From AC-32 sp963754265 (GTDB taxonomy: Bacteria > Actinomycetota > Thermoleophilia > Gaiellales > Gaiellaceae), in contig CAVWFB010000002.1 in assembly GCA_963754265.1 (NCBI GenBank), positions 84,652 through 148,651 of the forward strand: a stretch of 64,000 bases of DNA, written 5' to 3'. Positions 17,792-26,269 of the stretch are shown here, one piece after another; positions within the stretch are counted from its first letter, which is position 1; every line of letters begins with the position of its first letter. Made by a program: the position numbers and the translations under genes. The notes under the pieces are model-generated. The model was not told the origin of the DNA. It did no database searches and was given only the letters and a program-made list of their open reading frames with translations.

Positions 17792-20265
17792 CGCGCCTCC
17801 ACGCTGACACGTTGCCGGCTCGACTCGGGGTCGGAGAGCAGCTCCCAGACGCGGTGGTACGGGTTGCAGCTGTCGTGGACGATCGGCTTCCCGCGGGAGC
17901 TGAGCGCGTCCTGCAGCGCCGCGCAAACCGCGTGGATCCCGGCGCCGCCCCCCTCGCCCATCCCTTTCGTGCCCAGGCTCGTGAACGGAGAGGGGCTCTC
18001 GATGTTGCCGGTCTGAAGCGGCGGCATGTCGAGTGCGTGCGGCACGTGGTAGTCGTAGAAGTTGGGCGTGAGCAGGTTGCCGTCCTCGTCGTAGGTGAAG
18101 GTCTCGTGCGTCGCAGCACCCAGCGCCTGCGCCGTGGCGCCCATCACCTGGCCCTCGACAACCTGCGGGTTGATCCGCTTGCCGCAGTCGTCCACGGCCG
18201 CGTAGTCGACGATCTCGTACACGCCGGTCTCCGGATCGACCTCGACGACGGCGACGTGCACCTGCGCCGCGTAGGTGAGCGTCAGGTTGCCGAACTTGCG
18301 CTCGACGTCCGGCGGGTCGAACGGAGGCCGATAGACGTAGCGGCAGTTGAGCGTGACGTCGAGGTCTTCCGGGAGGCCCGCGTTGTTCGCGTTGATGATC
18401 GCCCCTAGCGCCATGAACGGCAGCGCCGCCTCCGGGTTGGCCTTCATGCGCGCCTGGCCCTCGGCGAGCTCGATGTCGTCCTCCGCACAACCGAGCACGA
18501 CCGAGGCAAGCTTGCGCATCTCCCCCGCGAGCAGCTCGGTCGCTCCCTTGACCGCGCCGAGGCCGGTGACCGCGAACTGGCTCGCGTAGGTGCCCGAGAA
18601 CCCGGCGTGGGAGTTCCAGTACGAGTCATGCCCGGCGCGCACGTTCACGTCGTCGACCGAGCAGCCGAGGATGTCGGCGACGACCTGCGAGGCCGTCGTC
18701 TCGTGGCTCTGGCCCTGCGGGGTCGTGCCGAGCGTGACCACGATCTCGCCGAAGATGTCCAGCTTCACGGTCGCGACCTCGTTGTTGCCCGAGAACTGGA
18801 GCTCGGGGTTGATCAGCCGCGACTGGCCGAAGTTGTTCGTGCCGGAGTCGAGCGTCGAGCCGATGCCCAGGCCCAGCAGCCGACCGCGGCTCTCGGCGTC
18901 CGCCCGCTTGGACTCGAGCTCGTCGTGCCCGATCAGCTCGAGCGCGATGTCGAGCATCTTCGCGTAGTCGCCGGAGTCGTAGACGCAGCCGTTCGGGGTC
19001 TCGTAGGGCATCTCCTCGGCCTTGATGTAGTTGCGCTTGCGCACGTCGACCGGGTCGAGCCCGAGCTCGGAGGCCACGATGTCGATCACGCGCTCGGTGA
19101 ACCAGAGGTGCTGCATGCGCGAGTAGCCGCGGTTCGGCGAGACCGGCGCCTTGTTCGTCACGACCTGCCTGAAGTCGACCCGGATGTGCCGCCAGCGGTA
19201 CATCCCAGGCGTCACCTGGGCCCAGATCACGCCGCCGAGCGGCTCGTACCGCAGCCACGCGCCCGCGTCGTCGAGCGCGGTCGTGCGGAACCCGAGCAGC
19301 GTGCCGTCCTCCTTGACCGCGACCTCGGTGTCCTGGAACCAGCGCTCGTTCCCGTGCGACATCGAGAGGTGGAAGTCGGTGCGCCACTCGGTCCACTGCA
19401 CCGGACGCCGCAGCTTCCGAGCGAGCAGGCAGCAGGCGACGAGCTGCGGGTGCGAGGTGATCTTGTTGCCGAAGCCGCCGCCGATGTCCTGCGTGACGAA
19501 GCGGAGCCTGTCGATCCCGACCCGCATCGCCGGGCCCATCATGATCGCCGCGAACCCGGGGAACTGGTTGTTCGTGATGATCGTCCACTGGCCCGTGCCG
19601 CGGTTGAACTCGACGAGCGCACCGTTGCACTCGAGCGGCGTCGAGTTGAAGCGGTCGAAGTGGAGCTCCGAGATCTTCACCACGCGGTCCGCGTCTGCGA
19701 AGGCCTGGTCGAGGTCACCCCACTCGTAGACGCCTTCCCAGGTGAGGTTCGTCCCGGCGTCGTCGTGCAGGACCGGCGCGTCGTCGGTCAGCGCTTCCCG
19801 CGCGTCGGTGATCACCGGCAGCGGCTCGTAGTCGACCTCGACGAGCTCGGCGGCGTCGCGGGCGGTCTCGCGCGTGTTGGCCACCACCGCCGCAACCGGC
19901 TCGCCCACGAAGCGGGCCCTGCCGACGGCGAGGCAGAAGTCCTTCAGGTGCGCGCCCGGCGGCGAGGAGATCTGGAAGAACGGGTCGGTCAGGAGCGCGA
20001 CCTCGTCTCCTGTCAGCGTCCCGAAGACACCCGGATGCTCCAGCGCCTTCGATACGTCCACCGAGCGGAGCTTCGCGTGGGCGTACGGCGAGCGGACGAA
20101 GTGGACGTAGCCCATGTTGTGGCGCTTGACGTCGTCGAAGAACAGACCCTCGCCCTGGACGAGGCGCTTGTCCTCCTTCCGCGGCACGTTCTGGCCCGCG
20201 AACCCCGGCTTCGTCTCCTGTTCCTCGACGACGATCGGCTCGGAGACGGTGGTGCTCTCGCTCAC
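17788..20265 (-). CDS. molybdopterin-binding large subunit of a xanthine dehydrogenase-family hydroxylase (CoxL-like)
   Basis: An 825-residue molybdenum-cofactor subunit. DIGGGFGNK and the late TKGMGEGG with the catalytic Glu are present. The loop that reads AYxCSFR in true form I CO dehydrogenase, or AYRGAGR in form II, here reads SPNRGYSRMQ. Hydroxylation of an organic ring or aldehyde is therefore more likely than CO oxidation. The start is GTG at 20265, preceded by AGGAGG, which lies in a 22-bp repeat of the end of coxS. It works with the FeS and FAD subunits encoded upstream; electrons leave via the FAD subunit. Confidence 0.88.
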   Translation of the reverse strand: MSESTTVSEPIVVEEQETKPGFAGQNVPRKEDKRLVQGEGLFFDDVKRHNMGYVHFVRSPYAHAKLRSVDVSKALEHPGVFGTLTGDEVALLTDPFFQISSPPGAHLKDFCLAVGRARFVGEPVAAVVANTRETARDAAELVEVDYEPLPVITDAREALTDDAPVLHDDAGTNLTWEGVYEWGDLDQAFADADRVVKISELHFDRFNSTPLECNGALVEFNRGTGQWTIITNNQFPGFAAIMMGPAMRVGIDRLRFVTQDIGGGFGNKITSHPQLVACCLLARKLRRPVQWTEWRTDFHLSMSHGNERWFQDTEVAVKEDGTLLGFRTTALDDAGAWLRYEPLGGVIWAQVTPGMYRWRHIRVDFRQVVTNKAPVSPNRGYSRMQHLWFTERVIDIVASELGLDPVDVRKRNYIKAEEMPYETPNGCVYDSGDYAKMLDIALELIGHDELESKRADAESRGRLLGLGIGSTLDSGTNNFGQSRLINPELQFSGNNEVATVKLDIFGEIVVTLGTTPQGQSHETTASQVVADILGCSVDDVNVRAGHDSYWNSHAGFSGTYASQFAVTGLGAVKGATELLAGEMRKLASVVLGCAEDDIELAEGQARMKANPEAALPFMALGAIINANNAGLPEDLDVTLNCRYVYRPPFDPPDVERKFGNLTLTYAAQVHVAVVEVDPETGVYEIVDYAAVDDCGKRINPQVVEGQVMGATAQALGAATHETFTYDEDGNLLTPNFYDYHVPHALDMPPLQTGNIESPSPFTSLGTKGMGEGGGAGIHAVCAALQDALSSRGKPIVHDSCNPYHRVWELLSDPESSRQRVSVEAR

Positions 20266-20281
20266 TCGGAGACCTCCTGAC
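20260..20281. repeat. 22-bp direct repeat, copy at the large-subunit start
   Basis: Identical to 20361-20382, which ends the FeS-subunit gene. Here the same sequence supplies the Shine-Dalgarno AGGAGG of the large subunit. The 101-bp spacing suggests that a small duplication created the intergenic segment and a second ribosome-binding site. Confidence 0.7.
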
Positions 20282-20362
20282 GAACGACGGGTGGACCGGT
20301 CATTGCAGACGGACGCCCCGGCAGAGCCGGCGCGTCCTGAAGTCGCCGCCGCAAGCGCCGGC

Positions 20363-20869
20363 TCACTCGGAGACCTCCTGACCCGATGCGGCCTTGATCG
20401 CCTTGACGATGTTCCAGTAGCCGGTGCAGCGGCAGATGTTGCCCTGGATCGCCCTCGTGATCTCCTCGTCCGAAGGGGTCGGGCTCTGCCGGAGCAGCGC
20501 GGTCGCGCTCATCAGCATCCCGGGCGTGCAGTAGCCGCACTGCAGCGCGTGGTGGTCGCTGAAGGCCTGCTGGAGCCCGTTCAGCTGCTCCTCCTCGGCC
20601 AGCCCCTCGACGGTCTCGATCGAGGCGCCGTCGGCCTGGACCGCCAGGAGCATGCAGCTCTTGACGAGCGTCCCGTCGAAGATGACGCTGCAGGCGCCGC
20701 AGTTGCCGGTGTCGCAGCCGACGTGGGTCCCCGTCAGGTCGAGGTCGTCGCGGATCAGGTGCACGAGCAGGCGGCGTGACTCGACCTCGCGCTCGTAGGT
20801 CGTGCCGTTGACCTCGACCGAGATCGTCCTCGACGTCTCGACGGCCCTGTGTGCGCCGTTGCCTTCCAC
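20363..20869 (-). CDS. [2Fe-2S] small subunit of a xanthine dehydrogenase-family hydroxylase (CoxS-like)
   Basis: A 168-residue electron-transfer subunit. The plant-type cluster site is CDTGNCGAC with a later SCML Cys. The second helical cluster uses QCGYCTPGM and NICRCTGY. The GTG at 20869 shares one base with the stop of the FAD subunit (TAGTG), so the subunits are coupled. The first 20 residues before SVEVNG are non-conserved. Confidence 0.9.
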   Translation of the reverse strand: MEGNGAHRAVETSRTISVEVNGTTYEREVESRRLLVHLIRDDLDLTGTHVGCDTGNCGACSVIFDGTLVKSCMLLAVQADGASIETVEGLAEEEQLNGLQQAFSDHHALQCGYCTPGMLMSATALLRQSPTPSDEEITRAIQGNICRCTGYWNIVKAIKAASGQEVSE

Positions 20870-21678
20870 TATTCCCTGGCTCTCTTCGACGCTTGCTCGA
20901 CGGCCCTCGCCGCGACCACCTCGGCCAGGTGGCGACGGTAGCCAGCCGAGGCATGGACGTCTCCGGGCGGATCGATCCCCGCGCTCCGCACCGCCTCGCG
21001 CACCGCCTCTGGCTCGGCGGAAGCCGGCCGGACGAGCTCCGGCACCGCCCCGACGCAGCCGAGCGCAACGCGGATCTCGCCGTTGGCCGAGGCGGCCGCG
21101 TTGACGATGCAGGTCCCGTCGACGCCGATCGGAATCGAGGCAAACCCGTCGCTGCGGCCGGGCGGAATCGTGATCTTCGTCAGCAGCTCGCCGGGGCCGA
21201 CCGCCGTCATGTAGACGCCCAGGAAGAACGCTTCCGCCGGGACCGTCCGCTCCCCGTTCGGGCCCACGACCGTCATCTGAGCGCCGATCGCGACCATCAG
21301 CGGCGGCAGGTGGTTCGTCGGGTCGCTGGAGCAGATGTTGCCGCCGATCGTTCCACGGTTGCGCACCTGCACGTCGGCGATCTGCGCGCAGACCTCGCCG
21401 AGGATCGGCCTGGCCCGGGCCTCCGACGACGCGATCAGCTCGGTGTAGGTCGTCATCGGGCCGACCTCGAGCGTCCCGTCGGAACCGAGCTCGATTCCCT
21501 TCAGCTGCGGGATTCCGTTGAGGTCGACCAGGGCGTCCGGCGCGGCCGCGCGGGCCTTCATGACGTTGATCAGGGTCTGTCCACCGGCGAGGGCACGGGC
21601 GCCGAGGTTTTCTCCGAGGACGCCGAGAGCCTGCTCGAGCGTCGCCGGCCGCGCGTACCCCACCTCGCTCAGCAGCAT
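20869..21678 (-). CDS. FAD-binding medium subunit of a xanthine dehydrogenase-family hydroxylase (CoxM-like)
   Basis: A 269-residue subunit with the two FAD loops, AGGQTLINVMK near residue 34 and NRGTIGGNICSSDPTN near residue 103. The ATG at 21678 was chosen because MLLSEVGYARP is the usual N-terminus; the longer frame is unsupported. It is the first gene of the four-gene block. It passes electrons from the FeS clusters to an unknown acceptor. Confidence 0.9.
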   Translation of the reverse strand: MLLSEVGYARPATLEQALGVLGENLGARALAGGQTLINVMKARAAAPDALVDLNGIPQLKGIELGSDGTLEVGPMTTYTELIASSEARARPILGEVCAQIADVQVRNRGTIGGNICSSDPTNHLPPLMVAIGAQMTVVGPNGERTVPAEAFFLGVYMTAVGPGELLTKITIPPGRSDGFASIPIGVDGTCIVNAAASANGEIRVALGCVGAVPELVRPASAEPEAVREAVRSAGIDPPGDVHASAGYRRHLAEVVAARAVEQASKRARE

Positions 21679-21778
21679 GGTGGCAATCGTATGTCGGAGC
21701 GCTCGGCGGCTGCAAACGCGTGCCGATCCGGACCAGCACCATTCGTGCCTCGGCCGGGCCCGGCCGAGGCAGCGGGTG

Positions 21779-22819
21779 TTACGCCGCCTCGGCCAGCTCG
21801 CCTTCGAGCTTCTCGAGCGCCTCGCGCTCGAGCTGGCGAACACGCTCGCGCGTGATGCCGAGCTCCTTGCCGATCGCCTCGAGGGCAACCGGCTCGCCGC
21901 CGACGCCGAAGCGGAGCTCGATGATCCTGCGCTCGCGCTCGGGCAGCGATGCGATCGCTCGCCGGACCTCGCTGCGCCGCAGCGAGTCCACTGCCTCCTC
22001 CTCGGGGCTGTCGGCCGCCGGATCGTGGAACAGGTCGGCGAGCTCGCCGTCCTCTTCCGAGCCGATCGGCCGGTTGAGCGAAACGTTGGCCTCGACGGCG
22101 TCGAGCGCCTCGTCCACGTGCAGGAGCGAGAGCTCCGTCGCCTCGGCCAGCTCCTCGCGGGTCGGCTTGCGACCGAGCTTCGTCTCCAGCCGATTCGACT
22201 CCCGAGCGAGCTTCACACGCCGCTCGTTGACATGAGTCGGGATGCGGATCGTCGCCGACTGGTTCGAGATCGCCCGCTGACAGGACTGGCGAATCCACCA
22301 GGTGGCGTAGGTCGAGAACTTGTAGCCACGCCGCCAGTCGAACTTCTCGACGGCACGGTTCAGTCCGATCACGCCCTCCTGGACGAGGTCCAGCAGCGGC
22401 AGATCCTTGCGCTGGTAGCGCTTGGCGATCGAGATCACCAGGCGCAGGTTCGAGTTGATCATGCGCTCCTTCGCGGCAGCGTCGCCGCGCTCGACGCGCT
22501 TGGCCAGGGCGACCTCCTCCGCGGCGGTGAGCAGCGGAAAGCGGCCGGCCCGGTGCATGAACAGCGAGAGCGCGTCGGTCGGGGCCGGGGCCTCGACCCG
22601 CGCGGGCTGCTGCTCGACCGGCTCCTCGGGTGCCGGGACGACGATCTCGACCGCCCGAGCCTCGAGCTCGGCGCGGAGCTCTGCGAGCTCCTCCTCGTCG
22701 AGATCGTGCTCATGGGCGAACGCCTCGAGGGCGTTCTCCTCGATCGAGCCGTGCTCCTCGGCGTCCTCGAGGAACGCCGGTACAACAAGTTCAAGCGTGG
22801 TGCTCAGTTTCTTCCTCAC
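21779..22819 (-). CDS. sigma-70 family RNA polymerase sigma factor (group 1/2)
   Basis: A 346-residue sigma factor. Region 1.2 includes DALSLFMHRAGRFPLLTAAEE. Region 2 contains LVISIAKRYQ, GLNRAVEKFDWRRGYKFS and TYATWWIRQSCQRAI. Region 4 has LPERERRIIELRFG and the helix-turn-helix LGITRERVRQLEREAL. The acidic N-terminal extension is short. Region 2.4/3.0 (NQSATIRIPTHVNERR) departs from the strict housekeeping form, so it may be a group 2 factor rather than the only principal sigma. The start is GTG at 22819; the gene is monocistronic. Confidence 0.88.
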   Translation of the reverse strand: MRKKLSTTLELVVPAFLEDAEEHGSIEENALEAFAHEHDLDEEELAELRAELEARAVEIVVPAPEEPVEQQPARVEAPAPTDALSLFMHRAGRFPLLTAAEEVALAKRVERGDAAAKERMINSNLRLVISIAKRYQRKDLPLLDLVQEGVIGLNRAVEKFDWRRGYKFSTYATWWIRQSCQRAISNQSATIRIPTHVNERRVKLARESNRLETKLGRKPTREELAEATELSLLHVDEALDAVEANVSLNRPIGSEEDGELADLFHDPAADSPEEEAVDSLRRSEVRRAIASLPERERRIIELRFGVGGEPVALEAIGKELGITRERVRQLEREALEKLEGELAEAA

Positions 22820-22970
22820 TTCCTTCTAGTAGGGAGGTGCCGGGTCGCAGAAGCCACCGCTTCCCGCCGGCACTATCTAGAACGACCCGGTGACCCATCG
22901 TATTCCGAAATCTCGCGGTGTTTGCGAACTTCCGTCGTTCAGCGCTCTTGTATTCGTTCGAGCCGGTCCC

Positions 22971-23110
22971 TAGGTTTCCGCGTGCACCGAGCACGGGACG
23001 CGAGTAGGTTGAAGCCGTCACCGAGGGTCGTACGCGGAGGTCGCAAGACCGAGGCGGAAAGTCAGCGGAGACGGTGGACGAAAGCGAGACCGGCTCGGTG
23101 AACCTTTTTA
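22971..23110 (+). ncRNA. candidate structured RNA, copy 1 (inverted relative to copy 2)
   Basis: About 140 bp shares a conserved order of blocks with 24995-25120 in the opposite orientation. Both have CGAGTAGGTYGAAGCC, GTACGCGGA, GCGGAARGTCAG and GGTGGACGAAAGCGA. A closing stem pairs CACCGAGC (22985-22992) with GCTCGGTG (23093-23100). In the other copy the same stem is CGCCGAGC/GCTCGGCG, a compensatory change. A T5 run follows at 23105-23109, as in an intrinsic terminator, and it overlaps the stop codon of the convergent nhaA-dsbA gene. Transcription would run away from the sigma-factor gene. The RNA family is not recognised. Confidence 0.6.
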
Positions 23111-24980
23111 GGAAGCAAGTGCGCGCCGGTGGGCGGCGCGCACCGCTGCCGTGAGGGTGTCGATGTCGTAGGCGCCCTGGTGCCGGATGCCGTTGACGAA
23201 GAAGGTCGGGGTGCCCGAGACGCCGCTGAGGTCGGCGTCGTCGACGTCGGAGGCGATCCGCCCGGCGTGCTCGTGTCGCCGTAGCTCGTCGGTGAACCGG
23301 TCGACGTCGAGCCCGAGCTCCCGGGCGTACTCGACCAGGTTTTTCGGCTCGAGCGCGTCCTGGTGGTCGAAGAGAAGGTCGTGCATCTCCCAGAAGGCGC
23401 CCTGATCGTCTGCGGCCTCGGCGGCCTCGGCCGCAAGCTGTGCCCGCGGGTGCACGTCCGACAGCGGAAGGTGCCGGAAGACGAAGCGCAGGTCGTTCCC
23501 GAATTCGTTCAGAAGCTGGCGCAGAACCGGCTCTGCCCGACCGCAGAACGGGCATTCGAAGTCGCCGTACTCGACGAGCGTGACGGGCGCGTCGTCGTCC
23601 CCTCGGATGTGGTCTCGCTCGGGGTCGACCGGGGCGGCAAGATCGACGATCGATTCGGCCGTCCTGGCGAACTGGCGAGTCATGACCTCGGGCGGCAGGA
23701 GCGCGATCATCCGAAAAGCAAGCCACCCCAGCGCCGACGCGCAGACGGCCGCCGTGAGAACGGCGAGCTTCGCCTCCTCCAGCTCGCGGCCGTCGAAGGC
23801 CAGCGTGGAGATGAGGATGGAGACCGTGAAGCCGATCCCCGCCACCACGCCGGCCCCGACCAGACCGGGCCAGGTGACCGGCAACCGCAGCCCGGTGCGC
23901 GTGGCCAGCCAGGAGCTGCCGACGATCCCGACCGGCTTGCCGACGACGTAGGCAAAGAAGATCCCGAGCGCGACCGGCGAGGTGAGCGCGTCCCCGATCA
24001 GCCCGCGATCGATCACGATCCCGATGTTGGCTAGCGCGAACACCGGCACGATCACGTAGCTCGTCCACGGGTGCAACAGGCGCTGGAGGCGCTCGTTGGG
24101 CGAGATGGCGAGATCCACGCCGAGCCGCGCCTCACGCGCCAGCTCCGGGGTCGGCTGCTCGCGGAAAGGCCCGGAAGAGCTCAGTCGCCCGGTCGAGGTC
24201 GAGCCGCATCGCCGGGTAGGCGTAGGCCAGCAGGCCCATCGCCAGCCCCACGATTACGGGATCGATCCCCGACTTGAACACGGCGACCCACATCGCGGAG
24301 CCGAAAACGACGTAGACCGCGGAGCGCTGCACGCCCGCCGCGCGGATCATGAGGACGCCGCCGAGGATCGCGAGCGCCGCGAGGAGGGCGCTCAGCTTGA
24401 CGTTCCCGGTGTAGACGACGGCGATGACCACCAGGGCTACCACGTCGTCGACCACGGCGATCGAGAGCAGGAACAAGCGGAGCCTCTGAGTCGACGCCGG
24501 CGCCACGAGCGCGAGCACGCCCAGGGCGAAGGCCGTGTCGGTCGACATGGCGGCACCCCAGCCGTGAGAGCTGGAGTGCCCCGCGTTGAAGGCCAGGTAG
24601 ATCGCGACCGGCACGGCCATACCGCCGAGCGCGGCGACCACCGGCAACGCGATCCGCCGCCGCTCGCGCAGCTCGCCGAGGTCGAACTCCCGCCGAGCCT
24701 CCAGCCCGACGACGAAGAAGAAGAGCGCCATCAGACCCTCGTTCACCCACTGGCGGAGGTCGAGCGAGATGCCTTCTCCGCCCAGCTGGACCGAGAGGTT
24801 CGTCGTCCAGACCGACTCGTATGAGCCGTGGTCGACGTTGGCCCAGACGAGCGCCGCGAGCGTCGCGGCGAAGAGGATCAGCGCGCCGCCGGTCTCGGTG
24901 CGCAGGTACTCGCGCACCGGTGCCGCCAGGTGTCGTGCCCAGGCCGTCCTGCCTGCGAGTGGGGCGGCTGCCTCTACCAC
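23108..24980 (-). pseudogene. nhaA: NhaA Na+/H+ antiporter fused to a DsbA-like thioredoxin domain, one frameshift
   Basis: The frame from GTG 24980 to 24132 encodes NhaA helices I to about VIII: LMALFFFVVGLEARREF, MSTDTAFALGVLAL and SIAVVDDVVALVVIAV, with the paired Asp of the ion site. A second frame, 24118-23108, continues with LHPWTSYVIVPVFALANIG and the last helices, then a DsbA-type domain with active site ECPFC and a cis-Pro loop GVSGTPTFFV. Removing one base of the A-run at about 24165-24167 joins the two frames through RAFREQPTPELAREAR. Without that shift this is a normal actinobacterial NhaA-thioredoxin fusion. The frameshift could be real or a sequencing error. Confidence 0.85.
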
Positions 24981-24994
24981 TGCTGCATCGGACC

Positions 24995-25120
24995 AAAAAA
25001 ATTCGCCGAGCCGGTTTCGCTTTCGTCCACCTCACCGACTGACCTTCCGCTTCCGCGTACGGCCTTCCGGCTGGGCTTCGACCTACTCGCGCTCCGTGCT
25101 CGGCGCAAGCGGCAACCTAG
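24995..25120 (-). promoter_or_regulatory. candidate structured leader of nhaA, copy 2
   Basis: Lies directly upstream of the nhaA start on the coding strand. The closing stem is CGCCGAGC (25105-25098) with GCTCGGCG (25011-25004), followed by seven U (25001-24995) and then the start region about 15 nt on. The conserved interior matches copy 1 at 22971-23110. Position, a stem ending in a U-run, and the antiporter gene fit a riboswitch controlling transcription termination. Na+ and Li+ riboswitch classes are known near nhaA genes, but I cannot match this sequence to either. Confidence 0.6.
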
Positions 25121-25193
25121 CGGGAGCGACAGGGTCGGACAAGACCCCGCCGAAACGCGTTCGCGCTCTTTGCGGCCTTTTTCTTTTGGGCGT

Positions 25194-25682
25194 CTACGCG
25201 CCGCAGCCTTGGTCCTCGGGCCCGTCGAGCGGCAGCTGGCAGAGCAGCGAGCCGAGCGTCTCCAGCTCCTCTTCCGAGAAGCGCCCGGCGAAGTGGCTCC
25301 GGATGCCTTCGACGTGCGTCGAAGAAGCCTGGCGCAGCTTCTCGTAGCCCTCGTCCGTGAGCAGCGCGTAGGTGACGCGCGCGTCGCTCGAGCACGAAGC
25401 CCGCTCGACGTAGCCGCAGCGCTCGAGCCCTTCGAGCAAGCGCGTGATCCCCGACGGCGTCAGGAGCACGCTCTTCGCCAGATCGACGCGGCGCATCATC
25501 CGCTCCGGCTCCTGGGCGAGGCGCAGCAGTACCTCGTAGTCGTTCAGCGTGAGTTCGTGAGCCGACATGAGCTCGCCGTTGAAACGGCGCATCGCGGACG
25601 CGTGCGCGCGCAAGAGCGCGACCCAGGCGCGCTCTTCCGGCGTGGTTGGGCCGATTTTGGGTGTTTTTGCTTGTGTGCTCAT
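25194..25682 (-). CDS. MarR-family transcriptional regulator
   Basis: A 162-residue winged-helix protein from ATG 25682 (a TTG five codons upstream is an alternative). The fold is visible as LTLNDYEVLLRLAQEPERMMRRVDLAKSVLLTPSGITRLLEGLERCGYVERA in overlapping pieces, then a wing with DARVTYALLTDEG. It is divergent from a yceI-type gene across 72 bp that holds palindromic sequence, the usual layout for autoregulation and repression of the neighbour. Confidence 0.88.
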   Translation of the reverse strand: MSTQAKTPKIGPTTPEERAWVALLRAHASAMRRFNGELMSAHELTLNDYEVLLRLAQEPERMMRRVDLAKSVLLTPSGITRLLEGLERCGYVERASCSSDARVTYALLTDEGYEKLRQASSTHVEGIRSHFAGRFSEEELETLGSLLCQLPLDGPEDQGCGA

Positions 25683-25685
25683 TAT

Positions 25686-25727
25686 TTGACAGCGCAACCT
25701 TATTTGCTACGATTGTTGACGGCTCAA
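25686..25727 (+). promoter_or_regulatory. promoter of the YceI gene with candidate MarR operator
   Basis: TTGACA at 25686-25691 and TACGAT at 25708-25713, with 16 bp between, face the YceI gene. Just after lies TTGACGGCTCAA (25716-25727), an inverted TTGA/TCAA repeat placed near the start of transcription, a good position for a repressor. The interval is shared with the divergent marR gene. Confidence 0.5.
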
Positions 25728-25754
25728 GTATACCCGAAGGAAAGGAAGACAGAA

Positions 25755-26264
25755 ATGGCAGCTACCGAAACCACAACGATCATCCCCGCCGGGACCTGGG
25801 CGATCGACCCCGTTCACACGAGCGTCGGCTTCCAGGTCACCGACACGACCGAGGGCTTCAGCACCGCCAGCGGCCGCTTTACCGACGTCGAGGGCCACTT
25901 CGATGGCGGTGAGACGCCGGTGATTGCAGGCACGATCCGTGTCGCCGGACTCCGCACCGACAACGCGCAGCGCGACGCGCACCTTCTCTCCCCCGACTTC
26001 CTCGAGGCGGAGAAGTACCCCGAGATCCATTTCGCCTCGAAGTCCGTCGAGCCGCTCGATGCCGAGCGCTTCGTCGTCCGTGGCGACCTGATCGTCAAGG
26101 ACGCGCCTGTCGAAGTCGAGCTCGAGGGCAAGATCCGCGGCGTCGGCCTCCGTATCGAGACCGGCAACGAGCAGCTCGTCGTCGATGCACGCGGCTCATT
26201 CGTGTGGGGCCCGTTCACTGTCGAGGTCACCGCGGCCGTCACGGCCGTGAAGGAAGAGGCGTAA
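25755..26264 (+). CDS. YceI-family lipid-binding-like protein
   Basis: A 169-residue YceI protein: GTWAIDPVHTSVGFQV, SGRFTDVEGHF, DAHLLSPDFLEAEKYPEIHF and GSFVWGPFTVEVTAAV, the full set of family elements. It has no signal peptide, so it probably acts in the cytoplasm. The lipocalin-like barrel binds isoprenoid quinones or similar lipids in known members. The ATG at 25755 follows AGGAAAGGAAG. An FMN-dependent reductase starts 5 bp after its stop, which suggests a small quinone or electrophile-stress operon under the divergent MarR. Confidence 0.9.
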   Translation: MAATETTTIIPAGTWAIDPVHTSVGFQVTDTTEGFSTASGRFTDVEGHFDGGETPVIAGTIRVAGLRTDNAQRDAHLLSPDFLEAEKYPEIHFASKSVEPLDAERFVVRGDLIVKDAPVEVELEGKIRGVGLRIETGNEQLVVDARGSFVWGPFTVEVTAAVTAVKEEA

Positions 26265-26269
26265 CCGAC

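Noticed and set aside
17788..20265. Aerobic carbon monoxide dehydrogenase
   Set aside because: The large subunit lacks the AYxCSFR loop required for CO oxidation, although the operon order and CoxG are cox-like.
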